Shown here piece by piece: positions 1-5,447 of a stretch of DNA of 5,447 nucleotides. Made by a program: the position numbers and the translations under genes. Source of the stretch: G020348385 sp964580235 (GTDB taxonomy: Bacteria; Acidobacteriota; Aminicenantia; Aminicenantales; Aminicenantaceae); assembly GCA_964580235.1 (NCBI GenBank), contig CAZOJY010000163.1, positions 1-5,447 of the forward strand, written 5' to 3'. Within the stretch, counting starts at the first letter, position 1, and the number at the start of each line of letters is the position of its first letter. Under the pieces are notes generated by a model. That model did no database searches and was not told the origin of the DNA. It saw nothing but the letters and a program-made list of their open reading frames with translations.

Positions 1-80
1 GTACCGAATTATCCCTGCATAAATAGGTGCCGGGATACCTGATTACTTAATTCAATAATTCGGTACCTGTCCCCGAATTA
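1..80. repeat. REP/REPIN-like inverted-repeat element, left end cut by window edge
   Basis: Bases 1-12 (GTACCGAATTAT) are the exact reverse complement of 55-66, and the right arm continues as CTGTCCCCGAATTA to base 80. By symmetry the missing left end should read TAATTCGGGGACAG just before the window. The 15-base outer end CCTGTCCCCGAATTA (66-80) recurs exactly at 3431-3445 in the second element, and the 9-mer ACTTAATTC occurs in both (45-53 and 3366-3374). Short palindromic elements with GGGGACAG ends are, from memory, common in many environmental bacterial genomes and often accompany Y1/REP-associated tyrosine transposases. No such transposase is present here, so mobilisation would have to be in trans. 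Confidence 0.75.
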
Positions 81-85
81 AAATT

Positions 86-102
86 TTTGGCATGAAAATT
101 GC
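86..102 (+). promoter_or_regulatory. Candidate sigma-54 (RpoN) -24/-12 promoter for the kinase gene
   Basis: The sequence TTGGCATGAAAATTGCA fits the sigma-54 consensus YTGGCACG-N4-TTGCW with one mismatch (T for C in GGCAC). The invariant GG (89-90) and GC (101-102) have the required 12-base offset. Transcription would start near base 114, leaving a leader of about 95 bases before the preferred kinase start at 209. Sigma-54 promoters need an enhancer-binding ATPase. Any upstream activator site would lie within or beyond the repeat element that ends only a few bases away. The call is made by eye from consensus only. Confidence 0.55.
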
Positions 103-116
103 AGATTATTTTCATG
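91..116. promoter_or_regulatory. Perfect 9-bp dyad overlapping the kinase promoter (possible operator)
   Basis: CATGAAAAT (91-99) and ATTTTCATG (108-116) are exact reverse complements separated by 8 bases. The dyad covers the spacer and -12 region of the putative sigma-54 promoter and reaches the predicted transcription start. It could be a binding site for a dimeric regulator, or a chance or degenerate palindrome in an AT-rich stretch. Nothing in the window identifies a cognate regulator. Confidence 0.35.
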
Positions 117-208
117 GGAGTCAGAACAATTTGGCAAAACCAACGTATATATAAGTGAGAGAGGAAACGCAGAGGACGCGTTGAAAGTTTAAAGAAGTGA
201 TTAAAGAA

Positions 209-3200
209 ATGAAAATAACGTGCATGTCCTGCCAATTCGAAAATCCAGCGGATACGCGCTTCTGCGGGAACTGTGGGGAGCCGCTTCAATTCAAAGCGGA
301 GGATGATGCCTTGTTCGCCAAAACATTAACTCTGGACACATCCAAAGTCCACCTGGAGAGAGGCACGGTTTTTGCGGGCAGGTACGAGGTCATCGAAGAA
401 CTTGGCGGGGGTGGCATGGGCCGCGTATACAGAGTGATGGATCAAAAGATTAACGAAGAGGTGGCGCTGAAGCTGATCAGGCCTGAAATTGTCGATGAAA
501 AAACAATAGATCGCTTCCGGAATGAACTGAAGTATGCCCGCAAGATTGCGCACAGGAATGTCTGCAAGACATTTGATATTGACGAAGAGAGCGGGACACA
601 TTACATCACGATGGAATATATTCCTGGGGAAGACCTGAAAAGCATGATCAAAATGACCCGTCAGCTCGGAGTGCGGACTTCGGTCATCATTGCCAAGCAG
701 ATATCCGAAGGATTGGGAGAAGCTCACCGCCATGGAATCGTGCACAGGGATTTGAAGCCGGGCAACATCATCATCGATAAGGAAGGCAATGCCCGGATTT
801 TGGATTTTGGGATTGCGCGCTCATTGAAAACCGGGCGGAAAACAGATCATGGGATTTTGATTGGTACGCCTGAGTATATGTCTCCGGAACAGGCCGAAGC
901 CAAAGAAGCCGATCAGCAATCGGACATCTACTCGCTGGGAATCATTCTGTTCGAGATGTTGACAGGAAGAGTGCCGTTCGATGGAGATGGCCCTCTTGGT
1001 ATAGCCGTCAAGCATAAACTCGAGAAGCCGCCATCCCCAAAAAAATACAATCATGCGATTCCTGAAGACCTCAGCCGCTTGATATTGAAATGCTTGGAAA
1101 AAGACAAAAAAAATCGCTATCAGAACACACGGGATCTTTATCATGATCTGTCCGAGATCGAACAGACTCTGCCCGCTGCTGAACACAAAAGCAAAAAAAG
1201 AAAACCGATCACGTCCGGAGAAATAACCGTAAAATTCAATATCAAAAAGATAGCCCTCCCAGCGGTCATTCTCCTGGCGACAATTGTGATGGGTGTTGTG
1301 GGGTGGAAATTCTTCTTTGGGAGGCCGGCCTTTGCTTCGCCAGAAGACATGGTTTCTGTGGCCGTAATCAGCTTTGAGAATCAAACCGGAGATAAATCCT
1401 ATGATTATCTGCAGGATGCCATTCCCAACCTTTTGATTACAAGCCTGGAGCAGTCAAAATCTTTTCACATCACATCTTGGGAGAGGATGCGGGATCTTCT
1501 GGAACAGTTGGGGAAAAAAGATGTAGGAATCATTGACAGGGATCTTGGGTTCGAGCTGTGTCGCCTGGATGGCATCCAGGCCATCGTCCTGGGAAGTTTC
1601 ACGAAAGCGGACAATATGTTCGTCACCAATGTCAATGTTTTGGATGTCGAGACCAAGCACATATTGAAGAGTGTGAGTTCCAGGGGTGAAGGCGTAGACA
1701 GCATCCTGAAAAAGCAGATCGATGAGGTGAGCCGGAAGATCGGTCAAGGATCTGGGATAAGGGCCTTCATTCAGAGGCTTGGAACACCGCCGATTAGCGA
1801 TGTGACTACAGATTCCATGGAGGCCTACAATTATTTTCTCAGAGGAAGGGAAGATTTTGAAAAATATTACTACAACGATGCCCGCCGGTTTCTCGAAAAA
1901 GCTGTCGAGCTCGATCCCGAGTTTGCCCTGGCTTATTATTACCTGGCAAGGGCATATGGTTATTTGGGCAACGTGACAGAGATGGAAGAAGCTACCGCTA
2001 ACTTTAAAAAATATGGGAAGAAACTTAAAGGCAGAGAAGGGCTTTTTATCGAGGCGATTCTGGTCCGGAAGAAGAATCCAGAAAAATTTCACAAAATCCT
2101 TCTGAAACTGGCGGAAAAATACCCCAAATGGAAAAGGATTTATTTTGAACTGGCTCTGTATCATGAACAAAAAGGTGAGCTTGATGAAGCTATTGCCCTG
2201 TTGAATAAGGCGCTGGAGCTGGATCCCAATTATGGGTATGCCCTCAATCAACTGGCTTATGAACACAGCTATAAGAATGAATATGATAAAGCACTCGAGT
2301 ATTTCAGGCGTTATGCTTCTGCGTCTCCAGGAGATGCCAATCCGTTTGACTCGATGGGGGAGACATATTTCAGGATGGGCAGACTGGATGAGGCCGTAGA
2401 GAAGTTCAAGGAGGCTTTAGAAGTCAAGCCTGATTTTGGGTCTGATTGGAAGATCTCGTATATCTACGCTATAAAACAAGATTATGATGAGGCAATGAGA
2501 TGGCTCGACCAATTCATCGATATGGCATCGACAGAGTCACTCAGGGCTCAGGGACACCTCTGGAAGGGATATTATTACTACCTGCAGGGAAAGCTCAACC
2601 AGGGGCTCCAGGAAGTGGACCGGGCAGAAGAGCTTGCCAGGGATGCGAATAATTGGAGGATGGTGGATGTGGCTTTCCGGTCGCGGATATGGTCCTGCTA
2701 TGATTGGAATAAGATAGGGCTTTTTCAGGAATACGCAGACGCAAGGTTTGATTTTCGAACTAAAGATGGCTACAGAACTCCAGAGGAAAATACTCTGATT
2801 CATACATTTTATTTGGGCATGTTGAATGTGAAGAAGGGGCAGATTGAATTGGCAAAATCGAAATTGATTGAAGTGAAGTCCCTGTTAGAGCAAATGCCGG
2901 AAGAGGAAAAAAAGGGGAATCTGGTTGCCGATTATGTTCTATCACGCAGCATTTTCCTGGCTGAAGGTTTGGTTGAAGAGGCCCTTGCCTCTCATGAAAA
3001 AGTCCCTCCGCGAATCTTGAGGTTCGCTGATTTTTATTCCTTCATTTACACAAATCTTCCTTACAGGATCGATTTCCCGGCGCAGGTTTTTCAGGCAGAA
3101 GGAAAACTGGATGAAGCCATTGCAGAATATGAAAAGCTGACCACGATCGATCCTGGGGCTGTCGCCTTTAGGCCGCTGGTTCATCCCTTCGGCCATCTGA

Positions 3201-3343
3201 GGCTGGCCAAGCTGTATGAGCTGAAGGGCCTTACGGATAAAGCAATCGAACAGTACAAACTGGCCCTCTCTTACTGGCAGAATGCCGACGAGGGACTGAC
3301 ACCGGTTAATGAGGCCCGCGACGCCCTCGCCCGCCTTCAATAA
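209..3343 (+). CDS. Membrane-anchored Hanks-type Ser/Thr protein kinase with zinc ribbon, TolB/FlgO-like domain and TPR tail
   Basis: This is a receptor-like Ser/Thr kinase. Residues are numbered from the in-frame GTG at 197. A zinc ribbon has two CxxC pairs (C9/C12, C23/C26). The kinase domain spans about 63-320, with glycine loop LGGGGMGRVY (69-78), K92, likely helix-C E110, HRDLKPGN (D185, N190), DFG (203-205), GTPEYMSPEQ (223-232) and D243. All catalytic residues are present, so it should be active. A basic stretch (KSKKRK, 331-336) precedes one membrane span (about 352-372), implying the kinase is cytoplasmic and the C-terminus outside. Residues about 385-530 resemble the TolB-N/FlgO-like domain (VAVISFENQTGD). 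TPR repeats follow at about 542-575, 647-747 and 960-1030, with less regular helices between. The substrate and signal are unknown. I prefer ATG 209 over GTG 197 because family members start just before the first CxxC; neither start has a strong Shine-Dalgarno, and ATG 224 would lose C9. The stop codon abuts a repeat element. Confidence 0.93.
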   Translation: MKITCMSCQFENPADTRFCGNCGEPLQFKAEDDALFAKTLTLDTSKVHLERGTVFAGRYEVIEELGGGGMGRVYRVMDQKINEEVALKLIRPEIVDEKTIDRFRNELKYARKIAHRNVCKTFDIDEESGTHYITMEYIPGEDLKSMIKMTRQLGVRTSVIIAKQISEGLGEAHRHGIVHRDLKPGNIIIDKEGNARILDFGIARSLKTGRKTDHGILIGTPEYMSPEQAEAKEADQQSDIYSLGIILFEMLTGRVPFDGDGPLGIAVKHKLEKPPSPKKYNHAIPEDLSRLILKCLEKDKKNRYQNTRDLYHDLSEIEQTLPAAEHKSKKRKPITSGEITVKFNIKKIALPAVILLATIVMGVVGWKFFFGRPAFASPEDMVSVAVISFENQTGDKSYDYLQDAIPNLLITSLEQSKSFHITSWERMRDLLEQLGKKDVGIIDRDLGFELCRLDGIQAIVLGSFTKADNMFVTNVNVLDVETKHILKSVSSRGEGVDSILKKQIDEVSRKIGQGSGIRAFIQRLGTPPISDVTTDSMEAYNYFLRGREDFEKYYYNDARRFLEKAVELDPEFALAYYYLARAYGYLGNVTEMEEATANFKKYGKKLKGREGLFIEAILVRKKNPEKFHKILLKLAEKYPKWKRIYFELALYHEQKGELDEAIALLNKALELDPNYGYALNQLAYEHSYKNEYDKALEYFRRYASASPGDANPFDSMGETYFRMGRLDEAVEKFKEALEVKPDFGSDWKISYIYAIKQDYDEAMRWLDQFIDMASTESLRAQGHLWKGYYYYLQGKLNQGLQEVDRAEELARDANNWRMVDVAFRSRIWSCYDWNKIGLFQEYADARFDFRTKDGYRTPEENTLIHTFYLGMLNVKKGQIELAKSKLIEVKSLLEQMPEEEKKGNLVADYVLSRSIFLAEGLVEEALASHEKVPPRILRFADFYSFIYTNLPYRIDFPAQVFQAEGKLDEAIAEYEKLTTIDPGAVAFRPLVHPFGHLRLAKLYELKGLTDKAIEQYKLALSYWQNADEGLTPVNEARDALARLQ

Positions 3344-3446
3344 ATTGGGGACAGGATACGTTTTCACTTAATTCTACCTTTTCAGATTTCATCTACATAT
3401 TTTGTTCTCTGGAATTAAGTGAAAACGTATCCTGTCCCCGAATTAA
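3341..3446. repeat. REPIN-like element with 28-bp perfect inverted arms
   Basis: The arm at 3347-3374 is the exact reverse complement of 3412-3439, around a 37-base AT-rich loop. Outside the arms, the right end reads GAATTA and the left end AATT. The left end seems to lack one C relative to the mirror-image expectation AATTCGGGG. The right end shares 15 bases, CCTGTCCCCGAATTA, with the element at 66-80, but the inner stem differs (AGTGAAAACGTAT here, AATTCGGTA there). The two are therefore separate family members with a conserved outer end and variable inner stem, not copies of one sequence. Transcribed from the kinase gene it would form a very long hairpin that could affect 3' mRNA stability. 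There is no following T-run, so it is not a standard intrinsic terminator. No transposase lies in the window. Confidence 0.85.
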
Positions 3447-3455
3447 TTACAGGAG

Positions 3456-4115
3456 ATGATAGGGAATCCGCCTGCTGCCGTTGTTATCGATTTGTCGCGA
3501 ATTCCGTCTCAGGGAAGGGATGTGGGCCTGGCTATCCGCAAATACAAGTCCACCCGCCATGTCCCTCTGGTTTTTGTCGAGGGAGACCCAGATAAAGTGA
3601 AACGAATCCAAGAACTTTTGCCCGATGCGGTTTACACGACCTGGGGCAAAATTTCGAACATGCTGAAAAAAGCCATTGCCCATCCGCCTAAAGTGCCGGT
3701 TGTGCCGTCTTCGACCATGGCGGGATATGAAGGAGCCCCGTTGCCCAAAAAACTTGGAATCAAGCCCAACGCGATTGTCTATCTCATCGATGCTCCTAAA
3801 GGTTTTGAAAAGTCGATACCCAAATTGCCCGGAGGTGTGTCATTCGAGCGAGAGATTCCAGAGCATAACGATCTAACGATCTGGTTTGTCAAATCCCAGG
3901 AAGATTTGGATAAGCACATAAAAAAAGTGAAAGCGCAGGTAGGGAAGGGGGGACTCTGGATCGCTTGGCCAAAAAAAACCTCAGGTGTTACATCGAATCT
4001 TTCTCAAACTGTGGTGCGGAAAAAGGGGCTCGACTCTGGTTTGGTCGATTACAAGGTCTGTTCGATCGATAACACATGGTCCGGGCTGAAATTTGCCCAC
4101 CGCCCTCCCAAATAA
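3456..4115 (+). CDS. DUF3052 protein with 5'-truncated receiver-like domain (probable remnant)
   Basis: The C-terminal part, residues about 88-216, matches the DUF3052 family (function unknown): AGYEGAPLPKKLGIKP, then LWIAWPKKTSGVTSNL, then GLVDYKVCSIDNTWSGLKF. Residues 1-75 look like the second half of a response-regulator-type receiver fold: strand VVIDLS with D12 at the phospho-acceptor position, then VPLVFVEG and DAVYTTW. The usual beta-4 Ser/Thr and beta-5 Lys are not evident, so it is probably a pseudo-receiver. Family members with this fusion that I recall carry roughly 40-50 more residues at the N-terminus. Here the frame remains open and protein-like upstream (LQE before M1) until a TAA at 3444-3446 at the repeat edge, which points to truncation by the repeat. 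AGGAG touches the ATG with no spacing, so initiation is doubtful. M88 (base 3717) could start a DUF3052-only product but has no ribosome binding site. The domain call is firm; whether the gene is functional is uncertain. Confidence 0.8.
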   Translation: MIGNPPAAVVIDLSRIPSQGRDVGLAIRKYKSTRHVPLVFVEGDPDKVKRIQELLPDAVYTTWGKISNMLKKAIAHPPKVPVVPSSTMAGYEGAPLPKKLGIKPNAIVYLIDAPKGFEKSIPKLPGGVSFEREIPEHNDLTIWFVKSQEDLDKHIKKVKAQVGKGGLWIAWPKKTSGVTSNLSQTVVRKKGLDSGLVDYKVCSIDNTWSGLKFAHRPPK

Positions 4116-4143
4116 TTCACCCTCTCCCAAGAAATATTGAGTG

Positions 4144-4172
4144 TTAACTTTCTGATTGAGAATAGCTATAAT
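4144..4172 (+). promoter_or_regulatory. Sigma-70-type promoter for the PLP enzyme gene
   Basis: A perfect -10 box TATAAT (4167-4172) lies 17 bases downstream of TTAACT (4144-4149), which matches four of six -35 positions. Transcription would begin near 4179, giving a leader of about 15 bases that still contains the GGAG ribosome binding site at 4182-4185. The position supports independent transcription of the downstream gene and rules against the longer TTG start at 4137, which would place the promoter inside the coding region. Confidence 0.6.
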
Positions 4173-4193
4173 GAACCACCCGGAGATAATGTT

Positions 4194-5342
4194 ATGCCGG
4201 ACTGGTCCAAAATTCGCAAAGACTTCCCTATCACAAAAAATATTGTCTATTTCCAAAGCGCAGCCATGTCACCTATCCCCACGACGGTATTCAAAGCTAT
4301 CGTAGAGAACTATCGAAAAATCCACCGACAAGGAGACGCCCTTTGGACGGAGGATTTGGACAAGTATCGGAAGCTTTGCGGCGATATCGCTGCATTGATC
4401 AACACCGATAAAAATAATGTCTGCTTCGTACAGAATACCTCAACAGCCATGTCTCTGCTCGCGCTCTCGATCAAAAATAAAAACGAAACGCCGTTTAACG
4501 TGGTTTCGACAGAAGACGAATTTCCAGCCTCGACTATCGGGTTCGAACACTTGGGGATTGCGATGCGGTATGTGCATCCCGTTGACGCCCGCTATTCCGT
4601 CGATGCGATCATAGAGCAAACCGATGACCAGACCGCAGCGGTCGTGAGCTCCTATATCCAGTATGCCACCGGCTTTCGCCAGGACCTCCTAGCTCTCGGC
4701 AGAGCCCTCCGTGACAAAGGCATTTTGTTCATCGTGAATGCAACCCAGGCTTTTCCTTTTTATCCTCTTGATGTCCAGGCCATGCACATCGATGCCCTCA
4801 CCTGCTCCCTCCATAAATGGGGGCTGACCGGTCACATCGGCTCCCTGTTCTTCACATCCCCCGATTTCAGGAAGGGCTTTCCTGTGCCATGGATCGGCTG
4901 GCTTTCTGTGGATGCTGGGGAGGATATTATCCACACGGCCAAAAATTTACCGTTTCACATCCATGATTCGGCTCGCCGGTATGAATTTGGAACCTTTAAC
5001 CTGCAGACTATTCTCGCTTTTCAAGCAGCCCTGGATTATCTCAAAGCGATAGGGTTTGAGAACATTCGTACCCGTATCCTTGACCTGACAGACCATCTTA
5101 TTCTCGGCCTTAAACAACAGGGGGTGCTGGTTGTTTCTCCCGCAGAGAATCCAGAAGAGCGGTCGCCCATCGTCTCTTTCAGCCTCGAGGACAGAAATGA
5201 AGACTGTGTCAAAAAACTTAAAGAGGAATCTATCATGGTCTCTCTCAGGGCCGGATATATCCGTGCAGCTGTTAATATCTTCAACACCTTCGAAGACATC
5301 GATAAACTGCTGTCGGTCCTCCGTTCAATGACGTTAGATTAA
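4194..5342 (+). CDS. Class V aminotransferase-fold PLP-dependent enzyme (isopenicillin N epimerase/cysteine desulfurase-like superfamily)
   Basis: This is a complete fold-type I PLP enzyme of 382 residues, normal for the family. Visible landmarks are YFQSAAMSPIP near the N-terminus (19-29), the phosphate-cradle-like NTSTAMS (81-87), EFPAS (109-113, F110 probably stacking on the cofactor), SSYIQYATGFRQDL (152-165), NATQ (182-185), SLHKWG with Schiff-base lysine K208, ARRYEFGTFN (260-269), and RAGYIRAAVNIFNTFEDID (352-370). Two features stand out. The position that is normally Asp, contacting the PLP pyridine nitrogen (DxxQ, 23-26 residues before the lysine), is N182. There is also no catalytic Cys in the RAGYIRAAV loop, which argues against a cysteine desulfurase. 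The substrate and reaction (transamination, lyase or epimerase) cannot be told from sequence. ATG 4194 is chosen for GGAG at 4182-4185 and the promoter just upstream. It has no obvious link to its neighbours. Confidence 0.88.
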   Translation: MPDWSKIRKDFPITKNIVYFQSAAMSPIPTTVFKAIVENYRKIHRQGDALWTEDLDKYRKLCGDIAALINTDKNNVCFVQNTSTAMSLLALSIKNKNETPFNVVSTEDEFPASTIGFEHLGIAMRYVHPVDARYSVDAIIEQTDDQTAAVVSSYIQYATGFRQDLLALGRALRDKGILFIVNATQAFPFYPLDVQAMHIDALTCSLHKWGLTGHIGSLFFTSPDFRKGFPVPWIGWLSVDAGEDIIHTAKNLPFHIHDSARRYEFGTFNLQTILAFQAALDYLKAIGFENIRTRILDLTDHLILGLKQQGVLVVSPAENPEERSPIVSFSLEDRNEDCVKKLKEESIMVSLRAGYIRAAVNIFNTFEDIDKLLSVLRSMTLD

Positions 5343-5403
5343 TCCTTGTCTCCACAGTTATAAAAATACCTCGTTACTTTAATGCGATTTATTTTCTAGC
5401 CTT

Positions 5404-5444
5404 GATAATTCATAAATTATCCAGGTTACCCTGAATTATTCATG
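5404..5444. other. AT-rich imperfect hairpins downstream of the PLP enzyme gene
   Basis: GATAATT (5404-5410) and AATTATC (5415-5421) form a 7-bp stem with a 4-base loop. An overlapping alternative pairs 5411-5425 with 5430-5444 (12 of 15 positions) around the loop TTAC. No T-run follows before the window ends, so a terminator cannot be claimed. The rest of 5343-5447 shows no coding sequence. It could be the edge of another intergenic repeat. Confidence 0.3.
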
Positions 5445-5447
5445 TAA

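Noticed and set aside
131..155. Sigma-70 promoter from TTGGCA (131-136) with TATATA/TATAAG (146-155)
   Set aside because: The spacing is only 9-13 bases, far from 17, and no better -35 fits the TATA-rich stretch.
326..2945. Several long minus-strand open frames opposite the kinase gene (for example 326-745, 821-1384, 1454-2266)
   Set aside because: They are antisense to a well-supported coding region, have no recognisable domains, and contain the low-complexity hydrophobic composition expected of shadow frames.
1..3446. Composite mobile element formed by the two repeats carrying the kinase
   Set aside because: The elements have different inner stems, no transposase lies between them and no target duplication is visible. 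Two independent members of a dispersed repeat family explain the pattern.
3347..3450. The long inverted repeat as an intrinsic transcription terminator of the kinase gene
   Set aside because: The stem is long with a 37-base AT-rich loop and no T-run after it, and the same ends occur in another element at the window start, so it is a mobile repeat. An incidental effect on read-through remains possible.
209..4115. Kinase and receiver-like DUF3052 protein as a signalling pair
   Set aside because: The receiver-like domain is truncated and seems to lack phosphorylation residues, and the adjacency may have been created by the repeat. Proximity alone does not support a functional pair.
4194..5342. 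Annotating the PLP enzyme as a SufS/NifS cysteine desulfurase
   Set aside because: The loop that carries the catalytic Cys in desulfurases reads RAGYIRAAV with no Cys, and no Fe-S assembly genes are adjacent.

Overview
The window looks like a chromosomal segment of an uncultured, moderate-GC, Gram-negative-type bacterium. The kinase reads very much like the family expanded in Candidatus Aminicenantes and other Acidobacteria-related lineages: a zinc ribbon, a PASTA-less Hanks-type kinase, one membrane span, a TolB/FlgO-like domain and a long TPR tail. This placement rests on recalled family resemblance, not a search.

Layout, left to right, all genes on the + strand. Bases 1-80 are the right part of a short inverted-repeat (REP/REPIN-like) element ending in CCTGTCCCCGAATTA; its left end lies outside the window. 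Directly after it is a near-consensus sigma-54 promoter (86-102) overlapped by a perfect 9-bp dyad (91-116). Next comes a large receptor-like Ser/Thr kinase (209-3343). Its stop codon abuts a second member of the same repeat family (about 3341-3446), which has 28-bp arms around a 37-base loop. Immediately after that is a DUF3052 gene (3456-4115) whose N-terminal receiver-like domain has lost its first half at the repeat boundary. A sigma-70-type promoter (4144-4172) then serves a complete class V, fold-type I PLP-dependent enzyme (4194-5342). The last 105 bases hold no gene, only a weak AT-rich imperfect hairpin.

The three genes do not form an obvious pathway. The kinase seems to have its own regulated promoter, and the PLP enzyme appears to have its own constitutive-type promoter. 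The DUF3052 gene has no visible promoter and looks like a remnant or a gene dependent on read-through. The most interesting signals are the repeat-associated truncation of the receiver-DUF3052 protein, the sigma-54 promoter beside a repeat element, and an Asp-to-Asn change at the expected PLP pyridine-nitrogen contact of the aminotransferase-like protein. I see no CRISPR array, tRNA, rRNA, transposase gene or recognisable defence system.
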